From Methylobacterium sp. (lineage in GTDB: Bacteria; Pseudomonadota; Alphaproteobacteria; Rhizobiales; Beijerinckiaceae): DNA of 42,079 nt. This document shows, one piece after another, positions 23,797 through 32,376 of this stretch (the first letter of the stretch is position 1; each line of letters starts with the position of its first letter). The notes beneath the pieces were generated by a model, which saw only the letters and a program-made list of their open reading frames with translations, was not told the DNA's origin and did not search any database. The position numbers were made by a program, and so were the translations under genes. The DNA is taken from the NCBI GenBank assembly GCA_013823325.1, contig PNLY01000046.1, positions 1-42,079 on the forward strand. The letters run 5' to 3'.

Positions 23797-23831
23797 GCAG
23801 GCGCTCCAACCACCTTTGAAAGGAGGCCGTC

Positions 23832-24194
23832 GTGACGCAGGTCCTCGGCATCGTAGACATCGTCTGGCAGGGCCGGAACATCCCGGTCGAGAAGGGCGCC
23901 AAGCTCAAGCTCGGCGGGATCATGAACAAGCCCGTTGTCTACGGCCGAAAGGTCGGCCGCGCGCAGGAGTTCGCTGGCTCGGAGATCGAGGCGACGACCG
24001 TCCTGGAGCGGGGACAGAAGTTCAAGGAGCTCTACAGCGTCGGCGAGGGCGAACTGCAGGTGCAGTGCGACACTGGCCAGGTCTTCACCTGGCCTGACGC
24101 CTTCCTGACCGACCAGCGCGAAATGACCGGCGGCGAAGGCGGCAAGGTGCCGCTGAAGTGGTCCGGCGGTGAACCCGAGGAGATCGTCGCGTGA
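23832..24194 (+). CDS. tail tube protein (Mu gpM-like)
   Basis: 120 residues with QGRNIPVEKGAKLKLGG and VVYGRKVGRAQEFAGSEIEA, the phage tail tube family (Mu gpM). GTG start after AGGAGG. Forms the inner tube inside the sheath. Its end overlaps the tail chaperone gene by 4 bases. Confidence 0.92.
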   Translation: MTQVLGIVDIVWQGRNIPVEKGAKLKLGGIMNKPVVYGRKVGRAQEFAGSEIEATTVLERGQKFKELYSVGEGELQVQCDTGQVFTWPDAFLTDQREMTGGEGGKVPLKWSGGEPEEIVA

Positions 24195-24643
24195 CCAATG
24201 CACCCGCCCGTAGGATTTCCGTGATGCCGCCTGGCCACGCGGAGCTTGAGGAGTCTGACGCCGAGATCGGCCGCTCCAGCCGGGACGAAGCGGTCATCGA
24301 GGAGGGTGGCGAGGAGGCCGCGTCGAGGGCGGCGAAGCTGCCGGCACGCGCCGTACGCAACGATGACGGCTCGTACACCCTGCCGCTGCTCAAGCCCGTC
24401 GAGCTCAAGATCAAGAAGAGCGGGGTGGTGATCCGGACGGAGAACGTCGACGAGCTGCGGTTGCGCGAGCTCACCGGCGCCGACATGCGCATCATCTTGC
24501 AGGCCTCGGCCGACATGCAGCCGGTGACCACCCTGGCGCGCGCAGCCGACATCGCGACGCAGAGGATGATGGTGATCTTCGACAACATGGGAGCGCGCGA
24601 TATCGCGGCGGCGACCGCTATCGTCTCGTTTCTTTCAGAGTGA
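24191..24643 (+). CDS. tail assembly chaperone (Mu gp41-like)
   Basis: 150 residues. The C-terminal half, PLLKPVELKIKKSGVV and LRLRELTGADMRII, is the phage_TAC_7/gp41 domain that coats the tape measure before tube polymerisation. The N-terminal 60 residues are acidic and unusual. It ends in SFLSE at a run TTTCTTTC, followed by an open frame without start codon (24642-24794), which points to a programmed frameshift. Confidence 0.88.
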   Translation: MTNAPARRISVMPPGHAELEESDAEIGRSSRDEAVIEEGGEEAASRAAKLPARAVRNDDGSYTLPLLKPVELKIKKSGVVIRTENVDELRLRELTGADMRIILQASADMQPVTTLARAADIATQRMMVIFDNMGARDIAAATAIVSFLSE

Positions 24644-24794
24644 GTGGCCGGACGACTGGGCTCTGATCGTTGCAGCCGTCGCCCGCTACTACGGCGGCGG
24701 CTTCGCCCAGGCCGAGGCGCTGACGCTCGCCGAGCTCCGCTGGTGGCACAATTGCGCTGCCGAGATCGAGCGTCGCGCCCGCGAGGAAAGCTGA
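24642..24794 (+). CDS. frameshift extension of the tail chaperone (gp41' / GpE-like)
   Basis: A 50-codon open frame offset by +1 (or -2) from the gp41 frame, ending at TGA 24792-24794, 1 base before the tape measure start. It encodes a conserved-looking helix (EWPDDWALIVAAVARYYGG, then LTLAELRWWHNCAAEIERR) and has no ATG, GTG or TTG, so it can only be read by frameshifting from gp41. Mu has a -2 frameshift in this pair of genes. Probable slip site: TTTCTTTC at about 24629-24636. Confidence 0.72.
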   Translation, partial: EWPDDWALIVAAVARYYGGGFAQAEALTLAELRWWHNCAAEIERRAREES

Positions 24795-24795
24795 C

Positions 24796-26958
24796 ATGGC
24801 CGGACGTGATATGAAGGTCTCGGTCCTCGTCCAGCTGGTCGACCGGCTGACGGCGCCGCTGCGCGGAATGATGCGCGGCATCTCCTCGATCGGCTCGGGC
24901 ATCGCCAATATCGGCCGGCAGATCGGTGTCGTCGGTGGCGCGCTCGCTGCCATTTCCTTCTCGGCGCCGATTCAGCAGGCCGCCGCCTGGGATGCTTCGC
25001 TGCGCGATATTGCCATCACCGCCGGCAAGACCGGCGGCGAGGTCGAGAAGATGATCGGCGAGATCTCGGCGCAGTATCAGAAGCTCGCGCTGGAAACCGG
25101 CCAGCGCTCGGCCGACATCGCCAGCGGCGCCCAGCTGCTCGTCGCGTCCGGTATGGATTCGGGGCTGATCGACAAGCTGATGCCGACGATCGCCAAGGTG
25201 GCAACGGCGGCCAATGCCACGCTCGAAGACACGTCGAAGACGGCCTTCGCCCTCTCTGACACGCTGAAGATCGCGCCCGACCAGATGGAGGCGGCGCTCG
25301 GCAAGCTCGTGACGGCCGGCAAGCTCGGGCGGTTCGAGTTCAAGAACATGGCGGCCGAGTTTCCTGCGCTCACCAACCAGATGGCGAAGTTCGGCATCAC
25401 CGGCATGGAGGCCGTATCAAGCCTCGGCGCCTCGCTGCAGATTGCCATGCTCGGCACCGCCAACCCGTCCGAGGCGGCGAACAACCTCAAGAACTTCCTG
25501 ACCAAGATCAATGCGCCCGAGGCGATCAAGAAGTTCGAGAAGGAGTTGAAGGTCGACGTCACCGGCGTGATGACCGATGCCGCGGCCAAAGGCATCAACC
25601 CGGTCGAGGCCGTCATCCAAAAGATGTCGGACAAGCTGAAGGTGCCGCAGGCCGAGATCGACAAGATCATGAAGAAGGCCAATGCCGGCCCCGGCACGGA
25701 CAAGGACAAGCAGGAGGCGGCGAAGAAGCAGATCGCCCAGCTGCTGGCCGGCACCAAGGTCGGCCGGCTCTATGCCGACATGCAGGTGCTCGACTTCCTG
25801 ATCCCGACGCTGCTTAACCTGGAGAAGCTGAAGGACTTCAAGCGCCAGGTGCACGAGGCCGGCGCAGACGTCATCAACCAGGACTTCCAGAGCCGCATGC
25901 GCGGCCTGTCGCAGCAGCTGCTCCTCTTCGGCGAACTCGGCAGCCAGGCGCTGCGCCGGATCGGCGTCGCCTTCGCCTCGAACCTGCCGCTGGCGAACCG
26001 GGCGATCAGCGAGCTGTTGCGGTGGGTGGTGGTGATCGACGGCAAATGGCCTGGCCTGATCGACGGCGCGCTATCCTGGGCGGGAGCGATCCTCGCCCTG
26101 GGAGCCGGCATCGCGATCCTGACGCCCGTCTTCTCAGCCTTGGCGGCCGCGATCGCGCTGCTCATCTCGCCGATCGGCCTGGTCGTGACCGGCATCGCCG
26201 CACTCGCCGCCGGCGCCGCCTACCTCTACCAGAACTGGGCGACGGTCGGCCCGCAGCTCTCGCAACTGTGGACCGATATCGGCGCACAGTTCTCTGCCGC
26301 CTGGGAGAGCATTCGGTCGGGCCAGGCGCTCGAGGGCCTGATCGCCTGGCTCGGGGCGAAGATCCCCGAGCTCGCCACCGCCGTGGTCAACAATCTGCCG
26401 GCGATGGTCGACGCCGGCGGCCGGCTCCTGACCTCGCTCGGCGAGGGCATGACGGCCGGCCTCGTGGCGATCGTCGCCATGATCGCCAGCGTGGTCGCAC
26501 AGATCGGCGCGGCGATCGTCGCAAACGCGGGCGTGCTCGCCCAGGCCGGCGCCAGTCTGATCTCGGCGCTCTGGGACGGCATGAAGGCGAAGTTCGACGA
26601 GCTCATTGCCTGGGTGAGCGGCAAAATCTCCGAGTTGACCGGGATGTTGAAACTGCCCGGCTTCCTCGGCGGCGGCGCCGCCGCCCCTGGCGCCCAGAGC
26701 GGTATCAAGACCGCGCCGGCGCCGGCGACCGATCCGATGGGCAATCCACTCGGCGGCGGCTTCAACCCGACTTCAAACACCGGCGGCTCGATCGGCGGCT
26801 CCAACGGCTTCACCAAGACCGCGGCCAACCAGAACGTCGCAGTCGGCGGGCGCATCGTCGTCGAGGCCGCCGAAGGCACGCGTGTCGTCAACGTCCAGTC
26901 GACCAATCCGGCCGTGCCGGTGACGCCGAACCGCGGCTCGATGCTCGGGCGCGCCTGA
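24796..26958 (+). CDS. tail tape measure protein (Mu gp42-like)
   Basis: 720 residues, setting tail length. The N-terminus (KVSVLVQLVDRLTAPLRGM) is followed by a TP901-type region with IAITAGKTGGEVEKMI, FKNMAAEFPALTNQMAKFGI. Two long hydrophobic segments (about 430-480 and 550-590) would form channels during ejection. The Gly/Pro-rich end (630-700) is low-complexity. At 0.72 kilo-residue the tail would be roughly 100 nm, by the usual 0.15 nm per residue estimate. Confidence 0.92.
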   Translation: MAGRDMKVSVLVQLVDRLTAPLRGMMRGISSIGSGIANIGRQIGVVGGALAAISFSAPIQQAAAWDASLRDIAITAGKTGGEVEKMIGEISAQYQKLALETGQRSADIASGAQLLVASGMDSGLIDKLMPTIAKVATAANATLEDTSKTAFALSDTLKIAPDQMEAALGKLVTAGKLGRFEFKNMAAEFPALTNQMAKFGITGMEAVSSLGASLQIAMLGTANPSEAANNLKNFLTKINAPEAIKKFEKELKVDVTGVMTDAAAKGINPVEAVIQKMSDKLKVPQAEIDKIMKKANAGPGTDKDKQEAAKKQIAQLLAGTKVGRLYADMQVLDFLIPTLLNLEKLKDFKRQVHEAGADVINQDFQSRMRGLSQQLLLFGELGSQALRRIGVAFASNLPLANRAISELLRWVVVIDGKWPGLIDGALSWAGAILALGAGIAILTPVFSALAAAIALLISPIGLVVTGIAALAAGAAYLYQNWATVGPQLSQLWTDIGAQFSAAWESIRSGQALEGLIAWLGAKIPELATAVVNNLPAMVDAGGRLLTSLGEGMTAGLVAIVAMIASVVAQIGAAIVANAGVLAQAGASLISALWDGMKAKFDELIAWVSGKISELTGMLKLPGFLGGGAAAPGAQSGIKTAPAPATDPMGNPLGGGFNPTSNTGGSIGGSNGFTKTAANQNVAVGGRIVVEAAEGTRVVNVQSTNPAVPVTPNRGSMLGRA

Positions 26959-28313
26959 TGCTGGACTTCGCCAATCCGGGTTCGCTGCTGCCGGGCCTAC
27001 GCCCCGCCGCCTGGCGCGGCGTCACCTTCTGGGTGATCGACGCCAGCCATACGGTCGGCCGGCGCATCCATGCGACGCTCTATCCCGGGCTCGACCTCAA
27101 GACCCATGACGATGTCGGGCCCATCGATGGACCGTTTCGGATCTCCGGCCTCGTCATCGGCGACGACTATGTCGCGAAGGTCAAGGCGCTCGAAGCCGTG
27201 TTCAGGGCTCCGGGTTCGGGCACCTTCATGCATCCCTGGCTCGGGCCGGTCGATTGCGTGCTGCTGCGCCCGGCCGAGATCTCCTTCGCCTCCGACGAGC
27301 TGCGCGTCGCCCGCATCGAATGCGAGTTCGACCCGACCGGCGACGACGTCCTGTCCGGGCTGCCCGGCATCGGCGGCCTGTTCGCCTCGCTCTCCGGCCT
27401 GCTCGGCGCGATCGGCGGCGTCATCGGCGCCGCGATCGGCCTGGTCTCCTCGGTGCTTTCGGTCGTGCCGATGGCACTCGCCATCTTCTCCTTCGGCCTC
27501 GGCGCGATCAGCACCGTGTTCTCGATCGTCGACCGCGTCATCGGTGGCATAGCCCAGGCGGCCGTCCTGGTGCCGATCGCCCGCGCCGTCGCCGGCGCCT
27601 TCAACCGCGCCATCGCCAATGGCGATCGGAAGATCATAGCTGGCGCGGTGGCACAGATCCTCGGCGGCTATCCGGCCCAGCTCGGCGGGGCCTTCCGCCC
27701 GCAGCCGCCGGCGGCACTGGGCCCGAGCTCGGAAGCGCCGGCAGCCAAGCCCTATGTGCCGGATCCGCGCGCCGGCGCCACCCTTATGTTCGCGATCGCC
27801 GGCCACATCGCCGCGCGTGCCTCTGGCTCGGTCTCGGCCGACCTTCCCGGCCGGGCACCGGTCACCGCGACCGAACGGCTGATCTATCTCGCGGCGGAGA
27901 CCGCCTTCGTCGCCGAGGGCATCAGCCTGATGGCGGAGATCGACTTCGAGAGCCGACAGGACGCCGCCGCCTGGCAGGACAAGGCAGAGGCCGCGCTCGC
28001 CGGCGCCAGCACGCGCGCCGCCGGTCTCGCTAGCGATGCGCCGGGGAGCGTCGCCACACTCTGGCAGGCGCTGCAGGAGACCGGGGGCCGTCTCGCGATC
28101 GACATGTCCGAGGTGATCGGCCGTCTGCAGCCGGTGATCACGATCGATCCGCCGCGCGCCGGCGCCTGGCTGCTGGCCCAGCATTACGCCGGCGACGATC
28201 CGCGCCAGGTCGTGCCGATGCTGCATGACATCGTCCAGCGCAACCGCCTGCGCCATCCGGCTATTCTCGGCGCCGGGCCGATCGAGGTGCTGAAGCAGGA
28301 GAGCGGCCGATGA
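26958..28313 (+). CDS. DNA circularisation / gpN-like baseplate protein
   Basis: 451 residues. The N-terminal 110 match the DNA circulation N domain (PGLRPAAWRGVTFWVIDAS, ATLYPGLDLKTHDDVG, GTFMHPWLGPVDCVL), as in Mu gpN (gp43). Residues 130-200 are a hydrophobic Gly/Ala helix region, and the remainder is helical. ATG overlaps the tape measure stop (TGATG). Position between tape measure and gpP supports the baseplate role. Confidence 0.85.
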   Translation: MLDFANPGSLLPGLRPAAWRGVTFWVIDASHTVGRRIHATLYPGLDLKTHDDVGPIDGPFRISGLVIGDDYVAKVKALEAVFRAPGSGTFMHPWLGPVDCVLLRPAEISFASDELRVARIECEFDPTGDDVLSGLPGIGGLFASLSGLLGAIGGVIGAAIGLVSSVLSVVPMALAIFSFGLGAISTVFSIVDRVIGGIAQAAVLVPIARAVAGAFNRAIANGDRKIIAGAVAQILGGYPAQLGGAFRPQPPAALGPSSEAPAAKPYVPDPRAGATLMFAIAGHIAARASGSVSADLPGRAPVTATERLIYLAAETAFVAEGISLMAEIDFESRQDAAAWQDKAEAALAGASTRAAGLASDAPGSVATLWQALQETGGRLAIDMSEVIGRLQPVITIDPPRAGAWLLAQHYAGDDPRQVVPMLHDIVQRNRLRHPAILGAGPIEVLKQESGR

Positions 28314-29569
28314 CGCAGGTCTATCTGCCAGCGAAGATCCCGACGCGCCGGATCGCACTGAAGATCGACGGTAAGACCATCGACCGCTGGACGCGGGTCG
28401 AGCTCGTCCACGACATGGGCGAGCTCTCCGCCTCCTTCGAGCTCACCGTCCATGACGACGAGCGAGCCAAGGGCACCTGGGAATGGACGACGCCGGCCGG
28501 CGATGGCGAGCCGATGAACTGGGGCCGCAAGGCCGAGATCACGATCGACGGCGAAACCTGGTTGATCGGCTGGATCGATGACGTCACCTCGGAAGCCGGC
28601 GAGCAGGGCGGCGGCTATGTCACGATCTGCGGCCGCGACAAGACCGGCGACCTCGTCGACTGTCCGCCCGATCCGCGCGGCAAGCACGAATACAAGAAGA
28701 TCAAGCTCGAGGAGTTCGCCAAGAAGCTCTGCGAGCCCTTCGGCATCAACGTCAAATGCGATGTCGACACCGGCCCGGTGCTCGACAAGGCGACGGTCGA
28801 GGCCGGCGAGACCGTGATCTCGGCCCTGGCCAAATACGCCAAGCAACGCGCCGTGATCATCACCAGCGATCGTGTCGGCGGCATCCTGATCACCCGCTCC
28901 GGCAAGAAGAAGGCGATCGACGAGATCCATTTTCCCGGCAACGTCACCAGGGTGCGCGCCACCTTCTCGGCGCGCGAGCGCTTCAGCGACTATTTCGTCA
29001 AGGGCCAGAGCGAGAAGAATGGAGGCCGCCGGCCGGAAAAGGCGGCCTTGGACGCCTCGGCCGAGCCGCTCGACGAGGCGCCGGAGCAACCGGCGCCGGC
29101 AACCGATTCCCCGCTCGACAAGCCGGGGGGCGCCGGCGCCCATGTCATGGGCCATGCCCAGGACACGGAGGTCAAACGTTGGCGGCCGCACATCTCGATG
29201 TCGCGCACCCAGGCCAAGGACGTGGACGCCCAGAAGCAGGCCGACTGGGAGATGCGGACCCGCCGGTCGAAGGGCGACAAAATGGACTACAGCTATCGCG
29301 GCATCACCGGCGGCCCGGAGCAGAAGCCCTGGCAGATGAACACGGTCGCCTTCTGCGAGGATGACTATGCCGGTCTCTCCTCCGAGCAGCTGATCGCCGG
29401 CGTCTCGATCACCTATGACGAGCGGGGCGAGATGACCCGGTTGCGCGTCACCGGGCGGGAGGCCTTCGACCTGCTGCCGGTCGGCGATCGCCGCAGCCAG
29501 AAGAAGTCCAGCAAGAAGAAGGGCGGCAGCAAGCCCGGCGGGCTCGACGGCACCGCCAAGCCGCTCTGA
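28310..29569 (+). CDS. Mu gpP-like baseplate hub protein (gp44)
   Basis: 419 residues. IKIDGKTIDRWTRVELVHDM near the start, VTICGRDKTGDLVDCPPDP at about 105-124, and LEEFAKKLCEPFGI match the hub (gpP/gp44-type) family that centres the baseplate. A Lys-rich tail (SQKKSSKKKGGSKPGG) is unusual and may help DNA or partner binding. Spaced 11 bases from the spike gene with AGGAGG. Confidence 0.9.
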   Translation: MTQVYLPAKIPTRRIALKIDGKTIDRWTRVELVHDMGELSASFELTVHDDERAKGTWEWTTPAGDGEPMNWGRKAEITIDGETWLIGWIDDVTSEAGEQGGGYVTICGRDKTGDLVDCPPDPRGKHEYKKIKLEEFAKKLCEPFGINVKCDVDTGPVLDKATVEAGETVISALAKYAKQRAVIITSDRVGGILITRSGKKKAIDEIHFPGNVTRVRATFSARERFSDYFVKGQSEKNGGRRPEKAALDASAEPLDEAPEQPAPATDSPLDKPGGAGAHVMGHAQDTEVKRWRPHISMSRTQAKDVDAQKQADWEMRTRRSKGDKMDYSYRGITGGPEQKPWQMNTVAFCEDDYAGLSSEQLIAGVSITYDERGEMTRLRVTGREAFDLLPVGDRRSQKKSSKKKGGSKPGGLDGTAKPL

Positions 29570-29580
29570 CAGGAGGAACC

Positions 29581-30150
29581 ATGTCGGCCGACCCTGAAAC
29601 CGCCCACGCCTATCGCGGCATCGTCGCGCGCGCCGCGGTACGGTCAACCAACGACAAGGGCGGCAGCCAGACAGCGACGGTCGAGGTGCATCGCCATGTC
29701 GAGCGTTCCGATGTCGAGGTGCTGGGCATCGCCGGCGTGTCAAGCCGGCCGGCGCCAGGCGGCGAGGCGATCGTGCTTGCGGTCGGCGCAGACCAGGGCG
29801 ACCTGGTGGCGCTGCCCCTGCAGGCGCCTGGAAACCGTATGGGCGGGCTGGCAGAGGGCGAGGTCGCGATGCACAACCTCAAGGGCGACCGTGTTCATGT
29901 GAAGGCTGACGGCTCGATAGAGGCGACCAGCCGCAAGCGGGTGAAATCGAAGGTGAAGGACGCCACCGTCGAGGTGCTCGATGACCGGATCATTGTGAAG
30001 CTCGGCTCGGCGGCGAACGCGCCGCGCATCGTCGTCAGGCCGGACTATGTGAAGCTGCGCAAAGGCGACCATTGGCTCGTGGTCAAGGACGACGGCATCT
30101 TCTGCTCGGTCGCGCCGGTCGTCGGGCCCGATCCCGAGCCGGGGGTGTAG
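29581..30150 (+). CDS. Mu gp45-like baseplate assembly/spike protein
   Basis: 189 residues. AYRGIVARAAVRSTNDKGG, VLGIAGVSSRPAPGGEAIVL and a beta-helix-like C-terminus (VEVLDDRIIVKLGS, IVVRPDYVKLRKGDHWLVV) match the Mu gp45/baseplate assembly V family, the membrane-piercing spike. The usual iron-binding HxH at the tip is not seen. Its stop lies 3 bases before the third palindrome copy. Confidence 0.88.
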   Translation: MSADPETAHAYRGIVARAAVRSTNDKGGSQTATVEVHRHVERSDVEVLGIAGVSSRPAPGGEAIVLAVGADQGDLVALPLQAPGNRMGGLAEGEVAMHNLKGDRVHVKADGSIEATSRKRVKSKVKDATVEVLDDRIIVKLGSAANAPRIVVRPDYVKLRKGDHWLVVKDDGIFCSVAPVVGPDPEPGV

Positions 30151-30153
30151 CTG

Positions 30154-30173
30154 ACGGCCCCGCGCGGGGCCGT
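30154..30173 (+). repeat. 20-bp palindrome, copy 3 (before gp46)
   Basis: Identical to copies at 9572 and 17839. It starts 3 bases after the gp45 stop and ends 35 bases before the gp46 start. Like copy 1 it is preceded by CTG and followed by GTGTC, so the shared block exceeds 20 bases. Confidence 0.9.
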
Positions 30174-30208
30174 GTCCGGTCTTGCGCGCGCGCGACATTG
30201 TTCGCGCC

Positions 30209-30676
30209 ATGGCCGCCGACTTCATCGACGTTGCGCTGATCTTCGATCCTGAGACCCGCACGGCTGACGCCGAGCTGGGCGAGGACGGCGATCTGCTGCT
30301 CGACGAGACGGCGCTCACCCCTATGCTGATCAGCTTGGGCAGCGACCGCCGCGCTCGACCGGACGATGCCCTGCCGCAAGGTCGCGACGCCCTCAACGTC
30401 TCCGCCTCTTTCGTCACCCGCCGTGGCGCTATCGGCGATGCGCTCGACGCCTATAGCCGCCGCACCGGCTCGCGGCTCTGGCTGCTGGAGCGCGCCAAGC
30501 AGCACGAGCTGACCGAGCTCTTCGTCCAGGACGCGGCAACCGAGGCCCTACGCTGGGTCGGCGCCGAGACGGGCGCGCCCGCGCAGATCGCGGTGAGCTG
30601 GCCGCGCCGCGGCTGGCTGGCTCTGGTCTGCCGCGTTGGTGAGACCGAACTCGAACTGATGCAGCAGGCCGCCTGA
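30209..30676 (+). CDS. Mu gp46-like baseplate wedge protein
   Basis: 155 residues from ATG 30209. FIDVALIFDPETRTADAELG and a LISLGSDRRARPDDALP segment, then GSRLWLLERAKQHELTELFV match the gp46 family of baseplate wedge subunits. A TTG start at 30182 would add 9 residues but falls beside the palindrome; ATG is preferred. Confidence 0.88.
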   Translation: MAADFIDVALIFDPETRTADAELGEDGDLLLDETALTPMLISLGSDRRARPDDALPQGRDALNVSASFVTRRGAIGDALDAYSRRTGSRLWLLERAKQHELTELFVQDAATEALRWVGAETGAPAQIAVSWPRRGWLALVCRVGETELELMQQAA

Positions 30677-31779
30677 TGCCGGCGCCGCTGCCCACGCCCG
30701 AGGAGTTGACGCGCCGCGCCGAGGCTCGGCTTGAAGCCGCCTTGAAACGCATCCGGCCCGATGCCAGCCCGGCCGCGATCGCCCGCGCTGTTCGCTCCGA
30801 GAAGGGTCTGCTCGCCGCGATCGCGCGGGCGCACGCGACCGGCCTCTACGGCACCCATCTGCACCTCAGCTGGAATGTCCGCCAGCTGATGCCCGACACG
30901 GCCGAGGCCGAATTCCTGATCCGCCATGCCGCGATCTGGGGCGTGTTCAAGCGCCCGGCGACCAAGGCGGTCGGTTTGGCGCGCTTCACCGGTACGCCGG
31001 GCTTCCCCGTGCCGGCCGGCCTCGACATGCGCCTGCCTGGCGGTGGCCTCGCCGTCACCTCGGCCGGCGGCGTGCTCGACGGCACCGGCAATGCCACGAT
31101 CGCGCTGGAGGCGGCCGAGGGCGGCGTCCTCGGCAACACCGCCGGCGGCGCCACCCTGCCGATCGTCACCGTCCAGGGAGGCCTGGACCCGCAGGCGGCC
31201 GTTCTCGATGCCGATGGCATGGCAGGTGGCTCCGAGGAGGAGACTGACGAGTCGCTGCTCGCCCGCGTCCTGGTCGAGATCCGCGAACCCGGCCATGGCG
31301 GCAACAAGAACGACTATCGGGTCTGGATCCAGAACGCCTTCGCCGTCGCCAAGGTCGCCACTGTGCCGCTCTGGGTCGGCCCCGGCTCGGTCGGCGTCGT
31401 CGTCGCCATGGGAACGGCCGTCGCGCCGGCAGTGCCGATTCCGGCCGAGCTCGACGCCATGGCGGCTCATCTCGATCCGCTCCGGCCGCTTACGGCCGAG
31501 GTCCATGTCCGGCCGGTGGTGCTGCAGTCTGTACCGCTGCAACTCGCTGTCTTTCCCGACACGGTGCCGGTGCGCGCGGCCGTCGAAGGCGCGGCCGCGG
31601 CGCATTTCGCAGCCGAGGCCGAGATCGGCCAGCTCTTCGCCCGCTCGCGTCTCTCCGAGGCGATCAGCGCCGCCAATGGCGAATATCGCCACTATCTCGT
31701 GCTGCCGCCCGGCGACGTGCTGCCGGCCCGCGACGCCTTGCCGGTGCTCGGCGGCGTCACCTGGGACGCGCCGCCATGA
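30676..31779 (+). CDS. baseplate J-like protein (Mu gp47-like)
   Basis: 367 residues of the baseplate J/gp47 family: PTPEELTRRAEARLEAAL, LYGTHLHLSWNVRQLMPDTA, RFTGTPGFPVPAG and EEETDESLLARVLVEIREP, GGNKNDYRVWI. It forms the wedge periphery with gp46 and gp48. Coupled to gp46 (TGATG) and overlapping gp48 by 4 bases. Confidence 0.92.
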   Translation: MPAPLPTPEELTRRAEARLEAALKRIRPDASPAAIARAVRSEKGLLAAIARAHATGLYGTHLHLSWNVRQLMPDTAEAEFLIRHAAIWGVFKRPATKAVGLARFTGTPGFPVPAGLDMRLPGGGLAVTSAGGVLDGTGNATIALEAAEGGVLGNTAGGATLPIVTVQGGLDPQAAVLDADGMAGGSEEETDESLLARVLVEIREPGHGGNKNDYRVWIQNAFAVAKVATVPLWVGPGSVGVVVAMGTAVAPAVPIPAELDAMAAHLDPLRPLTAEVHVRPVVLQSVPLQLAVFPDTVPVRAAVEGAAAAHFAAEAEIGQLFARSRLSEAISAANGEYRHYLVLPPGDVLPARDALPVLGGVTWDAPP

Positions 31780-32375
31780 GCCGCAGCGAGGACCAGGTCC
31801 TGGACGAGCTGCTCTCGCATCTGCCGCCGGGCTGGATCTGGCGGCGCGATCGCGACAGCCTGATCGCTGCACTGCTCTCCCCGCTCGCCGGCGGTATCGC
31901 CGATGTCGAAGAGCTGGCGGAGGAGATGCTGCACGAGGTCGATCCGCGCCTCGCCAGCGTCTGTCTGCCCGACTTCGAGCGCGTGCTGGGGCCTGATCCC
32001 TGCGGCCGCGACACCTCGACCATGTCGCTCGCCGATCGGCGCCAGCTCGCCCATCAGCGCTGGACGGCGCGCGGCGGCGCCTCGCGGCAATATTTCATCG
32101 ACCTTGCGGCCATGCGCGGCATCGCGATCACGATCAGCGAGAACCGCGTTTCATATGCCGGAAGGCTCGTGGCGGGCGGCAAATTGGTGGAGCCGCCGCA
32201 GCAGTTCGTCTGGACGGTGCATCTGCCCAGCTTGACCCGGAAGCGTCTGTTTACAGCGGGCGCGAGCCAGGCGGGCGAGCGCCTCGTCACCTTCACCCTC
32301 AGCGATATCGAATGCGACATCCGGCGGCTCAAGCCGGCGCATACCGAGGTCGTTTTTCGTTACGGGAGCGCCTGA
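31776..32375 (+). CDS. Mu gp48-like (YmfQ/DUF2313) tail protein
   Basis: 199 residues. LDELLSHLPPGWIWRRDRDS, LAEEMLHEVDPRLASVCLPDF and WTARGGASRQYFIDLA are the DUF2313 markers. This baseplate-to-fibre connector precedes the fibre gene in Mu, as here. The middle to C-terminal part is beta-rich. Confidence 0.9.
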   Translation: MSRSEDQVLDELLSHLPPGWIWRRDRDSLIAALLSPLAGGIADVEELAEEMLHEVDPRLASVCLPDFERVLGPDPCGRDTSTMSLADRRQLAHQRWTARGGASRQYFIDLAAMRGIAITISENRVSYAGRLVAGGKLVEPPQQFVWTVHLPSLTRKRLFTAGASQAGERLVTFTLSDIECDIRRLKPAHTEVVFRYGSA

Positions 32376-32376
32376 T

